From contig CP159373.1 in the NCBI GenBank assembly GCA_032595685.2, positions 4,565,821-4,629,820 of the forward strand: a DNA stretch of 64,000 nt, written 5' to 3'. The translations under genes were made by a program, and so were the position numbers. This DNA is from Candidatus Electrothrix aestuarii (GTDB taxonomy: Bacteria; Desulfobacterota; Desulfobulbia; Desulfobulbales; Desulfobulbaceae). Below, piece after piece: positions 44,515 through 53,669 of the stretch; position 1 is the first letter of the stretch, and each line of letters opens with the position of its first letter. A model generated the notes under the pieces. That model searched no databases, was not told the origin of the DNA, and worked only from the letters and a program-made list of their open reading frames with translations.

Positions 44515-45120
44515 TCAATCACGGGGAACAGTTCTGTTCACCTGCGCCGGGTTGCGGCGGCGGCGTTCTGCTGCAATAACGGCTTGCAGGTCACGAACAG
44601 CCTGATCAAGCTCATCATTGATAATCAGATAACGGTAGTTGCTGGCGGCGGCCATCTCCTTTTCCGCGTTTTCCAAGCGCACCGTTATATCCTCAGCGCT
44701 CTCGGTTCCACGCCCCCGCAAACGCCGTTCCAGCTCAGCCAAGGTTGGCGGACTGATAAAGACGGTGACAGGGTCTGCATTTTTCCTCACCTGCTCAGCG
44801 CCCTGAATATCAATATCCAAGATAACATCCTTACCTTCGGTCAAGGAAGCCTCGACTTCCTGACGTGAAGTTCCGTAAAAATTGCCATGCACCTCAGCCC
44901 ATTCCAGAAAACCAGAGGGCTCTTGGTCACGAAGAGCAATAAACTGTTCTTTGCTGACAAAATGATAGTCGATTCCGTCCATTTCACCCTTCCGTGGCTG
45001 ACGGGTGGTATGCGATACAGAAAATTGCAGCCCGGAAATTTTTGCCATTACCTGCTTTAGAATAGTGGTCTTACCACACCCGGAAGGTGCAGAAACAACC
45101 AACAAAAAGCCCTCAGCCAT
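44515..45120 (-). CDS. gmk: Guanylate kinase
   Basis: Converts GMP to GDP with ATP. 201 residues from the ATG at 45120, with GGGGAAGGAGGACAT before it. The P-loop is SAPSGCGKTTILKQV, and the GMP-binding region includes SHTTRQPRKGEMDGIDYHFV and VILDIDIQGAEQV. Its start overlaps the end of the DUF370 gene by 8 bp, so the pair is translationally coupled, as is common in Firmicutes and deltaproteobacteria. Confidence 0.96.
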   Translation of the reverse strand: MAEGFLLVVSAPSGCGKTTILKQVMAKISGLQFSVSHTTRQPRKGEMDGIDYHFVSKEQFIALRDQEPSGFLEWAEVHGNFYGTSRQEVEASLTEGKDVILDIDIQGAEQVRKNADPVTVFISPPTLAELERRLRGRGTESAEDITVRLENAEKEMAAASNYRYLIINDELDQAVRDLQAVIAAERRRRNPAQVNRTVPRD

Positions 45121-45418
45121 TATGTCCTCCTTCCCCGACATGCTTTTGCAGGAGCCCTACACCGCTTTGCTCTCTGTCCAAGGCCGCCAGGCGTTGATTA
45201 ATAGTTTCCGGTTGAACTGAGGACAAAACCAAGTGCCCGCTGTCCAGGATAACAATCCCCCGCGTCCGCCTCCCCTCAGTGACATCAATGAGCCGATGCT
45301 CCTGCCGGGCCTCTTCCTTGAGTTTCCTGATCGGCGAAGAACCGGGATTGACCACAGCCAGGATGCGGCTCACTTTCACGGAATTACCGAAACCTATATT
45401 AACAAGTCTATTATCCAT
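45113..45418 (-). CDS. RemA-like DUF370 regulator
   Basis: 101 residues: LVNIGFGNSVKVSRILAVVNPGSSPIRKL, then RLIDVTEGRRTRGIVILDSGHLVLSSVQPETI, the DUF370/RemA pattern. Bacillus RemA binds DNA and activates matrix genes; the role in Gram-negatives is unknown. It lies between yicC and gmk, its usual place. Confidence 0.88.
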   Translation of the reverse strand: MDNRLVNIGFGNSVKVSRILAVVNPGSSPIRKLKEEARQEHRLIDVTEGRRTRGIVILDSGHLVLSSVQPETINQRLAALDREQSGVGLLQKHVGEGGHNG

Positions 45419-45477
45419 TACATCCGATATGCATAAAAAATGTTCTCAGCAACCAGCACAAGAAAAAAAGCCGTATG

Positions 45478-46359
45478 CTACTCAATATTTTGGACCTGTT
45501 CTCGCAATTTTTCAATCTCATTTTTCATTTCAACACCAAGATGAGCGATGGTTGAATTAGAGATCTTTGAGGCCAAGGTATTGACCTCACGCAAAAATTC
45601 CTGCAAGAGGAAGTCAAGTCGTCGCCCAACTGATTCCTCGCTATCCATAAAATTGCGGAACTGGTTGATGTGACTGGCAAGCCGTACCGTTTCTTCGGTA
45701 ACATCAGCCTTATCTGCCATAATAGCAGCTTCTTGTGCGAGACGCAGAGGATCAATATCAACTCCCTCAAGCAATTTATCCACCCGTTTTTTCAAATCCT
45801 GCTGACGCTGGGCAAGGACCTCTGGAATCATCTCTTCAATCTGTTGGACAAGGTTTGCAAAATTCTCCAGACGCTGGAGGAGTTCTTCTTTCAGGCTGCT
45901 CCCCTCGCGCTCGCGCATGCTGGCGCAGTCATGAAGAGCTGCAAGTAAGGCCTCTTCCAATAGGGGCCACTCCGCTTCAACATCCGGGCTCTGCTCCTGA
46001 ACCGTGATAAGATTACGCAGGGTCAGCATATCACTGATCTGGATAGTTGCACCGAGCTTGAGCTTACTGTTCATCTTCTGTAAGCAGGAGTGATATTGCC
46101 GTGCCAGATCCAGATCAAGATGCAGCTCGGAACCACTGACAGACTCACCTCTCAGCGTTGCGTTGATATCAACCCGACCACGCTCCTGTTGCCCGGTAAC
46201 CATCTTCTTAACCCGCTCCTCCAGGGTTGTAAAAGCAGGAGGTAAGAGAACCCGTTGATCAAGAAAGCGATGATTGACAGTCCTGATCTCCACAACCCAG
46301 GTTCGTTCCCCGTTCGTCGATTCACCGCGACCGAAACCGGTCATACTCCGTGGACGCAT
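45478..46359 (-). CDS. yicC: YicC/YloC family endoribonuclease
   Basis: 293 residues. The start SMTGFGRGES and the motif EIRTVNHRFLDQRVLLP are typical, as is the C-terminal DUF1732 part (RLDFLLQEFLREVNTLASKI, then EMKNEIEKLREQVQNIE). Family members are oligomeric RNA-cutting enzymes that affect stress responses. It is first in the yicC-DUF370-gmk order on the minus strand. Confidence 0.93.
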   Translation of the reverse strand: MRPRSMTGFGRGESTNGERTWVVEIRTVNHRFLDQRVLLPPAFTTLEERVKKMVTGQQERGRVDINATLRGESVSGSELHLDLDLARQYHSCLQKMNSKLKLGATIQISDMLTLRNLITVQEQSPDVEAEWPLLEEALLAALHDCASMREREGSSLKEELLQRLENFANLVQQIEEMIPEVLAQRQQDLKKRVDKLLEGVDIDPLRLAQEAAIMADKADVTEETVRLASHINQFRNFMDSEESVGRRLDFLLQEFLREVNTLASKISNSTIAHLGVEMKNEIEKLREQVQNIE

Positions 46360-46634
46360 ATATTTTCTTCTGTAAAATTAAATAAAGAACCCCGCCCAAG
46401 GGACTGGGTGTCAAAAAAATATTTTCCTGATTATGCCACCGGCAGCTGATCCAGACCTTAGCCCCGAAGCTTTGCAGGGAATAGGCATAATAATGAGGCC
46501 CCTACTGTACACTGGAACCCTTGGAAGAGCAAAGGTAGAAATTCCGATTCGATAATCGAGACAGTCTATTACGAGAAATTACAAGAGAAAGAGTCAGAAC
46601 ATCTGAGAATTACGAGGAGAGAGGACAAGATCCA

Positions 46635-47621
46635 TCATAAAAGTGCATGCCGCAATTCATCGCAGCTTACTGAGGCTGTACCGACTTTACCCACAACAAT
46701 GCCAGCAGCGTGATTCGCCAGCACAGCTGCATCTGTCATAGAACAGCCAGCAGCCAGCCCCAGGGCTAGGGTCGCAGCAACTGTGTCCCCGGCTCCAGTC
46801 ACATCAAAGACCTCCTGGGCCATGGTCGGGATAGTAACAAGTGTCTCGTTATCACCTTCTAAGAGGGCCATGCCAGCCTCACCACGGGTGATCAGCACTG
46901 CCTCACAGGCTATATCTTCCCGGATATGACGTGCCGCAGCAAGCAAGGTATCTTCATCCCGAATATCCATACCGCTGATCCGGGAGGCCTCAAAATTATT
47001 CGGGGTAATAATCGTGGCACCGATAAAACGGTGGAGATTTTCCGGTTTAGGATCCACGATCAGAGGAAGAGCCTTTCCCGTGGAAAGACGCACGTCTTTG
47101 AGCAGACGATGGAGATGAGTCATCAGCTCTTCATTCACAACCCCTTTTGCATAATCTGAAACAATAACAGCGTCAAATTCTGCCAGGTGCTTGTCCAGAT
47201 AGCGCAACATGCTTTCCAGGGTACGCTGACTCGGGGCACCTATTTTCTCTCGATCATACCGGACAACCTGCTGTCCCTGGGCCACAACTCGGGTCTTGAT
47301 GGTGGTCGGTCGTTCGCCTTTAATCAGGCCTCCCACCGGGGCTGCAACCTTTTTCATCAGCCGAAGTAATTCATCCCCCATCGGGTCATCGCCGATAATT
47401 CCGCAAAGAGCACAGGAACCACCCAGAGAAATAATATTCCGCAGGACATTGGCACTCCCCCCGAGCAATAATTCCTCGCGAGTCACATTCACCACTGGCA
47501 CCGGAGCCTCTGGAGAAATACGGGATACGGTGCCCCAGATAAACTGATCTAATATAACATCGCCGACCACCAGTATCCGGGTGTCAGAAAAACGCTCAAC
47601 CTGCGCCTTCATCTTACTCAT
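46635..47621 (-). CDS. rfaE1: D-glycero-beta-D-manno-heptose-7-phosphate kinase (RfaE domain I)
   Basis: 328-residue PfkB-type sugar kinase. The motifs are GDVILDQFIWGTVSRISPEAP (RfaE-specific start), GGSANVLRNIISLGG and the PfkB signature DVTGAGDTVAATLALG with catalytic Asp. It supplies heptose 1,7-bisphosphate for lipopolysaccharide core. The matching adenylyltransferase is fused to a nitrilase at 35248-36519, so HldE is split here. Confidence 0.93.
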   Translation of the reverse strand: MSKMKAQVERFSDTRILVVGDVILDQFIWGTVSRISPEAPVPVVNVTREELLLGGSANVLRNIISLGGSCALCGIIGDDPMGDELLRLMKKVAAPVGGLIKGERPTTIKTRVVAQGQQVVRYDREKIGAPSQRTLESMLRYLDKHLAEFDAVIVSDYAKGVVNEELMTHLHRLLKDVRLSTGKALPLIVDPKPENLHRFIGATIITPNNFEASRISGMDIRDEDTLLAAARHIREDIACEAVLITRGEAGMALLEGDNETLVTIPTMAQEVFDVTGAGDTVAATLALGLAAGCSMTDAAVLANHAAGIVVGKVGTASVSCDELRHALL

Positions 47622-47729
47622 TCTGCTCTTTTTACTCGCTTTACTCGTTTGCTCTTATTTTTCCCGAAGCATTCATTTATTACACGATGCTCCGGTCCGG
47701 GTCCGACATCCCGCTGCTTGCGGCGTAAC

Positions 47730-48599
47730 TTATTTTTCCACGACTCTGTCTAGCTCGACAAGGCGATCTGCCATGCGCTCGGCAGCAAAAACTAAGGATT
47801 CCAAATCCAGGAAATCCATCACATGTTGATCAAATAAAATCTTTACTCGGGCATCAAAACCATCTTCCACATCCTGATCCCAAAATAAAAGGTACAAAGG
47901 GACATGAGGAAGCACAGGAAGCACAGAAGCAAAATCCGCACTCTGGCCCTGTTCGTCATGACCTGCTTTTCCATCAATCTCTGCGCAAAGTGGGACGAGA
48001 GCCTGGATCCGCCCGGCAAATCGCTCCGCTAACCTGTTCTCACAATAGGTTGCCAAAGTTCGAATCTTGGCTATGGAATTGGGCAGACTTTCCATGCCCA
48101 CCCAAATGCCGTGAGGAAGCCGGTCTTCGCTTGCCCCGCCTGCATGTCCAGCAGCATTGCCGCCAAAGGCAACATAGTTATAGAGGAGAATCTGATCCCT
48201 GGGATCAACAAGCTGTTCTCCATCCATAACCACCTCGTCCTGACCCAAAAAAATTGTCTGGCCGAGATAGCGGAATCGGAGTTGCTCTGGCGTATCTGCT
48301 GACCACTCAGTCCCTAGTCGCTGGCTGAGCTGATCAAAATCAACAGACTGGATCTTGGACTTTAAATGGGCAACCAAGGCCATATCCCGCTCATTCTGAC
48401 CGCGCTCTACCTCTTCAAAACCGGCAGCACCCCGTGCAGAGCCAAATTCAGGAGGAAGCTGCGCCTTGTCCACATAGGGACAAAGGTTCGGTGAAACTCC
48501 GCCCTTGGTTACAGCAACAGCAAAGGCGAGGCAGGCTGCGTAGCCGCACTCGCCACAATTTGTTGCTGGGATATATTTCAAAAAATCATGTGGCGTCAT
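47730..48599 (-). CDS. Fe-S cluster domain plus DUF3786 protein
   Basis: 289 residues. The N-terminal part PATNCGECGYAACLAFAVAV ... LCPY is a four-cysteine 4Fe-4S domain like that of corrinoid/iron-sulfur and RnfB-type proteins. The rest (about 85-270) fits DUF3786, with ILLYNYVAFGG and PLYLLFWDQDVEDGFDARV. DUF3786 proteins are frequent in sulfate reducers and acetogens, and their function is unknown. It lies 108 bp upstream of rfaE1. Confidence 0.85.
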   Translation of the reverse strand: MTPHDFLKYIPATNCGECGYAACLAFAVAVTKGGVSPNLCPYVDKAQLPPEFGSARGAAGFEEVERGQNERDMALVAHLKSKIQSVDFDQLSQRLGTEWSADTPEQLRFRYLGQTIFLGQDEVVMDGEQLVDPRDQILLYNYVAFGGNAAGHAGGASEDRLPHGIWVGMESLPNSIAKIRTLATYCENRLAERFAGRIQALVPLCAEIDGKAGHDEQGQSADFASVLPVLPHVPLYLLFWDQDVEDGFDARVKILFDQHVMDFLDLESLVFAAERMADRLVELDRVVEK

Positions 48600-48770
48600 C
48601 TGAAACCATATCCTTCTGAAAGGAGTTAGTGCTTCTACGAATCACCACTGCACTTTCATGCGTTGTTGTCCCGCCCCTCTCAAAAAAAGGAGAGGCTAGG
48701 AAGAGAAGGTGTTACTGAAAAACAGGACTACCAGGATTTTATCAAACCAGAGAGCAGAAAGAAAAAGATC

Positions 48771-49298
48771 TTATTTCATCTTCTTATTCAGAGCTGCTGT
48801 AACCTCTTTGGTCATATCAACATTCTTATCAAAATACAGCACAGCGGTGTTCGGCATAATTACAGAAATACCCTTTGCCTTGGCAACCTGCTCCACAATG
48901 CTTTCCAGCTCTTTCATAATCGGGGCCAGATGTTTTTCCTGCAAATTTCTCATCTCCAGGTTCGCATCATCCTGTTTGACCCGAAAATCACGTTTTTTGC
49001 GTTGCAGTTCAAGGGCCTTTTCCTTCTTTGTTGCTTCATTCCAGGCATCTGCTTTTTTCTGCAATTCTTTTTGAAATGCCAATACTTCCTCTTTTTCTTT
49101 ATCAAGGGAGGCCTTGAACTCTTTCATCTTTGCCTCCATTTTTTTCTTGGCTGCTATGCCAGCACGGGACTTATCCAGAACCTGCTGCAGATTGACCACT
49201 CCAACACTAGGAGCGGCGCTCGCAGAAACAACTGTAAAAATTGTCAGAAATAAAAACACAGATGAAAAAATCAACGCACTCGTTCGTTTCACAACCAA
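48771..49298 (-). CDS. OmpH/Skp-like periplasmic chaperone
   Basis: 175 residues. A signal peptide of about 28 residues (ends VSASA-AP) is followed by VGVVNLQQVLDKS and a long Lys/Glu-rich coiled coil (about 50-130). It ends in GISVIMPNTAVLYFDKNVDMT, the OmpH family close. Skp trimers carry unfolded outer membrane proteins. bamA and lpxD, its usual neighbours, are not here. Confidence 0.9.
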   Translation of the reverse strand: MVVKRTSALIFSSVFLFLTIFTVVSASAAPSVGVVNLQQVLDKSRAGIAAKKKMEAKMKEFKASLDKEKEEVLAFQKELQKKADAWNEATKKEKALELQRKKRDFRVKQDDANLEMRNLQEKHLAPIMKELESIVEQVAKAKGISVIMPNTAVLYFDKNVDMTKEVTAALNKKMK

Positions 49299-49657
49299 GC
49301 TCCTTTTTATAAACGTTATCAGTATTTCACTTAGGTACGCAGTCTCTCCGTCCCAGCCCGCCTCAACGCACGAGCTTTACCAGGAAAAACCGACATCCTG
49401 CAAGGATATCAAAAATGCCGCAAATAATAACTTAAAGAACAAGAAAAAAAATCCACTTGCAAGAGATCTACCTTTTTCAACCACCTCATTTTACGAGAGA
49501 AAAAAAACACCCCTCTTGTACCGAACAGGATTTTTTCCCTTTGCTATCCTAACCGAACAAGGGAGGAATTCAAGATTTTTTTTTAGAAACTGAACCTCTC
49601 TGAGACTGAGGCCGATCCGGTGATACAACGGAGCTGTATGCATGACGAAGCCACAAG
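49299..49657. other. 359-bp gap between ompH and the EptA-like gene
   Basis: AT-rich. It must hold the ompH promoter. I see no gene, RNA or clear hairpin. Confidence 0.4.
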
Positions 49658-50680
49658 CTAATTATTTATAATATCAAAATTCTTATCATACACATCTGTT
49701 TTCACCTCAAAGAAGCCGAGTAAGGTATGAAAGAGATTATCATGACTGTATTCCTTATCTTTTTTTTGCTGAAGCAGATGAAGATTAATGTACTGTCTAG
49801 CCTGTTCCCCGAACCACATCAGTGCGCCAATATGCTTTTGCGCTTCCGGGGCAATCATATAGGGTAAGCCATGCAGATAAATGCCTCCCTCCCCTAAACT
49901 CTCGCCATGATCACTGAAGTAGATCATGGCCGTCTCGCGCTCCTTATCATATTTTCTCAAAAAATTAATTGTCTTATCCAAGAAATAATCCGTATAACGC
50001 AAGGCATTATCATAACTGTTTATTATTTCCTCCTGACTGCAATCTTCCAGCTGATTTGTTGTACAGGTTGGCGTAAAGACCTCGAATTGCTTTGGATACC
50101 TTTTATAATAGGCTGGTCCGTGATTCCCCATCTGGTGGAGAACAATGAGAATATCCCTCCCCTTATGCTCTGCGATATACTGATCAATTCCAACCAGCAT
50201 TCCCTCGTCTCTGCACTCCCCGTCATCACAGATAGTGTTATTCTCCGAGGTTCTATAATCTTCATAGGGTACACGCAGAGCTACCCCCTTTGAATCAGAG
50301 TTATTATCGCGCCATAAGATATCAACCTGACCGGTATGATGCAATACATCCAAAACATTCTCGGTTCGCTTTCCCTTGCTTGAGCTGAATTCTGATCTGG
50401 GAAAGACGGAAAACATACATGGCACCGAATATGCAGTTGAGGTTCCGCAAGAAAACACCTTGCTGAAATTATAAATATCTTCATTTTTCAAAAGAGGATT
50501 GGTCTCCCTCGGATAACCATCCAGAGAAAAATGATCAGCCCGAGCCGCCTCGCCCACAACAATAATAACAAGCTTTTTGGCCGCATGATGACCATCGACG
50601 ACAGCATCAGCACCCAGGGCCGTCACCTTCACTTTATGCAGATTAAGATCCTTCTGGATATATTTTGATAAAGAATACAC
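49658..50680 (-). CDS. EptA-like phosphoethanolamine transferase, catalytic domain only
   Basis: 340 residues matching the sulfatase-fold catalytic half of EptA/LptA. The motifs are VIIVVGEAARADHFSLDGY (metal site), the nucleophile Thr in SCGTSTAYSVPCMFS, HQMGNHGPAYYKRYP, and FSDHGESLGEGGIYLHG with metal Asp/His. The N-terminal domain of about 200 residues with five membrane helices, which binds lipid, is missing. In-frame codons extend upstream only about 20 residues and are not membrane-like. The protein may be a remnant or work in an unusual way. Full-length enzymes add phosphoethanolamine to lipid A and give polymyxin resistance. Confidence 0.85.
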   Translation of the reverse strand: MYSLSKYIQKDLNLHKVKVTALGADAVVDGHHAAKKLVIIVVGEAARADHFSLDGYPRETNPLLKNEDIYNFSKVFSCGTSTAYSVPCMFSVFPRSEFSSSKGKRTENVLDVLHHTGQVDILWRDNNSDSKGVALRVPYEDYRTSENNTICDDGECRDEGMLVGIDQYIAEHKGRDILIVLHQMGNHGPAYYKRYPKQFEVFTPTCTTNQLEDCSQEEIINSYDNALRYTDYFLDKTINFLRKYDKERETAMIYFSDHGESLGEGGIYLHGLPYMIAPEAQKHIGALMWFGEQARQYINLHLLQQKKDKEYSHDNLFHTLLGFFEVKTDVYDKNFDIINN

Positions 50681-50882
50681 ATTCTACCACGCTTTTCCCA
50701 CCAGCTCAGGGACATTTCATTAACCGATAAAAAACAGCTTATTGACCAGCCCAGGTGTTTTTCAACGAGAAAAATTTATCTCTTTGAATCTATCACTTTT
50801 TAGGCAATCATATAAGGACTATTTGCACTAAAAACAGAAATTCCCTTGCAAAACCACAGCAGCCCATCTACTTTAGCAGTGT

Positions 50883-50936
50883 TTATGTTACAGTTCGTCA
50901 AGGTACCGTTCCTGGAACGGAAACATAACTTTTTTA
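50883..50936 (+). terminator. Leader terminator in front of the glucan phosphorylase gene
   Basis: TTATGTT (50883-50889) pairs with AACATAA (50922-50928), enclosing a second stem CCGTTC-CTG-GAACGG (50906-50920). A run of six T follows at once. As the upstream neighbour is divergent, a plus-strand terminator here means either attenuation of glgP or a short RNA made from the 50.70-50.94 kb region. Confidence 0.65.
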
Positions 50937-50998
50937 ATCAGTGCCCAGGAGAAATAACCTCCAAGGCAACCTAACGTAAGAGGCATCCAGAGGCAGAC

Positions 50999-53197
50999 GT
51001 GACCAGTAAAAAACCGATCAACATCAACTCAGTCGAAGAATTAACCTGTAGCAATAAATTCGGTACGTTTTTCGGAGTTCCCCAATCTATTTTTGATCAG
51101 GTTTGGCAAGAACTCAGCAGTCCGAAAAAGAACTCTGTCGCCTATGTCTCGATGGAGATCGGCGCAGATCCGGATATTTTTCATCCTGTACAGGATTTCC
51201 TCAAAGAGGAAGAATACACAACAAGTCCAGACCCGACTGTTCAGCTGTTTCTTGATAAATATCTTCAGGGACCGAGAAAAATCCCCAATTACAGTGGTGG
51301 TTTGGGCGTGCTTGCCGGAGATACGCTGAAAAGCTTTGCTGATACCCATATCCCGGTCATCGCTATTTCCCTGCTCTACCGAGAGGGATATTTTTCCCAG
51401 CTTGTTGATTCCCGGGTCGGTCAGATTGACCAGGCCACGAGCTGGTCACCCGAGGCAACCCCGACCCTTTTTCAGCTGCAGGATCCTGAAAATCCAGGAC
51501 AGCCACTGGAGATCACGGTTCCTTTTTTTAATGAATACGATCATCCTACCATGGCAAAGGCCCATGTCTGGATGAAGATGGAGGTCAGCGAGGAATTGGA
51601 TTTTTTTGTCCCGGAATTCCTCCTGGACTACTCCATTCCTTCTTCTCCCCCTTGGGTTCGGGAAGCAGGCCTGCGATTATACAATGCCAAGTCGGCTATT
51701 ATGAAGGCAAATCAGCGTCGCATGCTCGGTTCCGGCATTTTACCGCTGACGGAAGCCCTTGGCCTAACGCCCCATACCATTCATCTTAATGAACAGCACG
51801 GGGTCGCGGTCACCCTGCATCTGATACTTCGCCAGCTGAAAAGAACCTTGGGAAAAGATCTCAGAACAACTATGCGTGACGAGGACATTATGGCAGCTGC
51901 CCAAGAGGTTGCCCGCCAGATAGTCTATACCATCCATACCCCGGTGAAGGCTGGGCATGACCGCTTTGCCCGCTCACTTTACACAGGTATCAGCCACGAG
52001 ACCTGTCACCGCATTCTTGACCTGTTGGCCCATGATTCTGATTCCCCTCATGAGTATAATTTCACGGCCTTTGCCATGCGGGTCAACCGAGCCATTAACA
52101 GCGTCAGTCGCCTGCACCGTGATGTGACCAGAAAGCAGTTCCCTGATGTTGCGGAGAAGATAAAGGCCATCACCAACGGTGTGCATCATCTGACCTGGAT
52201 CAGCGAGGCACGAGCAGAGCTTTTTGATACAACCAAAGAGCTGGAGGGATGGCGCGATGACCCAGGTGTCTTCGCCCATATGCAGCTGCCAGATGAGCAG
52301 GTCTTTCGCAAACAATTACAGCAGGCCTGGCACAAGGATAATGAGATTCTGATAGACTATATCAACACAATGCTTTCTGATCATCGTACACAGATGGACA
52401 GCACTTGGATTGACCCGCCTAATTACCTTTCCCACCTGCGCCCGGAACAATCCCTTTTGCAGCCAGATGTGTTCACGGTAGGCTTTGCTCGACGTTTTTC
52501 CACCTATAAACGTGCAGATCTTATTTTTGACAATATGCCTGCTTTGGCGGACATTCTGGTAAAAAATAATTGGCGCATCAATTTCATCTTTGCTGGCAAG
52601 GCGCATCCTCAGGATGAACCGGGAAAATCTGTCCTGAAACTCATTCTGGATAACCAGGAAGAGCTCTACACCCGCAGTAATGGGCTGGCGCAGCTGATTT
52701 TCGTGCCTGGCTATGATATGCAGATTGCCAAGATGATGGTTTCTGGTGTACATACCTGGCTGAACAGTCCCAAGCGACCTTTGGAGGCCTCCGGCACCAG
52801 TGGTATGAAAGCAGCCATGAACGGCGTGCCTAATCTCAGTGTTATGGATGGCTGGTGGGTGGAAGGATATCATGAAGGGGCAACCGGCTGGAAATTCGGG
52901 TATGATGGCCCGTTAAACGCCGACAGCCTGAGCGAGCATCCAGACACATTGCTCTATGCCGAGGATTCGCAGTCCTTTTATCAGCTCCTGCCCAAGGTCC
53001 TTGAGCTGTTCTACGAGCGCCACGACGAATACATGCAACTTGCTGTCAACAACCTGCGCCTGAATGTCCCCATATTCAATACCCACAGAATGGCAGCAGA
53101 ATATGTTCGCAAATATAATCTGGATCTACCGGAAGAGACGAGCGCCCGTATGAAGAGATTTCAGAACCTGTACCAAAGTGAGCCCTCTGATGCCTGA
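50999..53197 (+). CDS. glgP: Alpha-glucan (glycogen/maltodextrin) phosphorylase
   Basis: 732 residues from a GTG at 50999 with AGAGG upstream. Releases glucose 1-phosphate from storage glucan using pyridoxal phosphate. It belongs to the shorter alpha-glucan phosphorylase type: the N-terminal VAYVSMEIG and IPNYSGGLGVLAGDTLKS, HLNEQHGVAV, FARRFSTYKRADL and the PLP-lysine region EASGTSGMKAAMNGVPNLSV are all present. Two genes follow closely on the same strand. Confidence 0.94.
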   Translation: MTSKKPININSVEELTCSNKFGTFFGVPQSIFDQVWQELSSPKKNSVAYVSMEIGADPDIFHPVQDFLKEEEYTTSPDPTVQLFLDKYLQGPRKIPNYSGGLGVLAGDTLKSFADTHIPVIAISLLYREGYFSQLVDSRVGQIDQATSWSPEATPTLFQLQDPENPGQPLEITVPFFNEYDHPTMAKAHVWMKMEVSEELDFFVPEFLLDYSIPSSPPWVREAGLRLYNAKSAIMKANQRRMLGSGILPLTEALGLTPHTIHLNEQHGVAVTLHLILRQLKRTLGKDLRTTMRDEDIMAAAQEVARQIVYTIHTPVKAGHDRFARSLYTGISHETCHRILDLLAHDSDSPHEYNFTAFAMRVNRAINSVSRLHRDVTRKQFPDVAEKIKAITNGVHHLTWISEARAELFDTTKELEGWRDDPGVFAHMQLPDEQVFRKQLQQAWHKDNEILIDYINTMLSDHRTQMDSTWIDPPNYLSHLRPEQSLLQPDVFTVGFARRFSTYKRADLIFDNMPALADILVKNNWRINFIFAGKAHPQDEPGKSVLKLILDNQEELYTRSNGLAQLIFVPGYDMQIAKMMVSGVHTWLNSPKRPLEASGTSGMKAAMNGVPNLSVMDGWWVEGYHEGATGWKFGYDGPLNADSLSEHPDTLLYAEDSQSFYQLLPKVLELFYERHDEYMQLAVNNLRLNVPIFNTHRMAAEYVRKYNLDLPEETSARMKRFQNLYQSEPSDA

Positions 53198-53245
53198 GTG
53201 GAGTCACCGGCTAGAAGTAAGGAAATAGACAAGGAGAAAACTATC

Positions 53246-53665
53246 ATGGCCCGCCATATCAACCCGAGCAGATCAACAAATAAGGCTATTGACGCCCTGG
53301 ATCGGAAACGAGAGAGAGAGCGTCGTTTTATCCTGAATAAGGCCAGAGATAACGCCCCGGATCTGGCGATAAAGCTGGTGCAGCGTCTTGTAGATGAGCA
53401 CATCATTGAAACCAATGATGTGCATGCTATTCAACAGGGAGTTGAACGACAGTTGCGTGAACCGGCTGACATGGAGGAGTTCGAGATTCGTCTCAAGATC
53501 GCTGATTTCCGAACCTTGGTTCCAGATCCTAACATACTCAGTCTCTACCTGACAGCCTATGTTATAGAAGATCTTATCAAGCATCCCAAAATTCAGGATG
53601 TCTTTGGTGATGACATTGATGTCTACAAGACCATTGATACCGTATTGAGCACCCTGAGAAAGTAA
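53246..53665 (+). CDS. Conserved-looking protein of unknown function
   Basis: 139 residues from the ATG at 53246 (AAGGAG site 10 bp before); a frame from 53198 lacks a site. It is soluble, charged and mainly helical, with a basic N-terminus (SRSTNKAIDALDRKRERERR). No motif is recognised. It lies 48 bp after glgP and 4 bp before the radical SAM gene, so it is part of one operon. Confidence 0.7.
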   Translation: MARHINPSRSTNKAIDALDRKRERERRFILNKARDNAPDLAIKLVQRLVDEHIIETNDVHAIQQGVERQLREPADMEEFEIRLKIADFRTLVPDPNILSLYLTAYVIEDLIKHPKIQDVFGDDIDVYKTIDTVLSTLRK

Positions 53666-53669
53666 GCAC

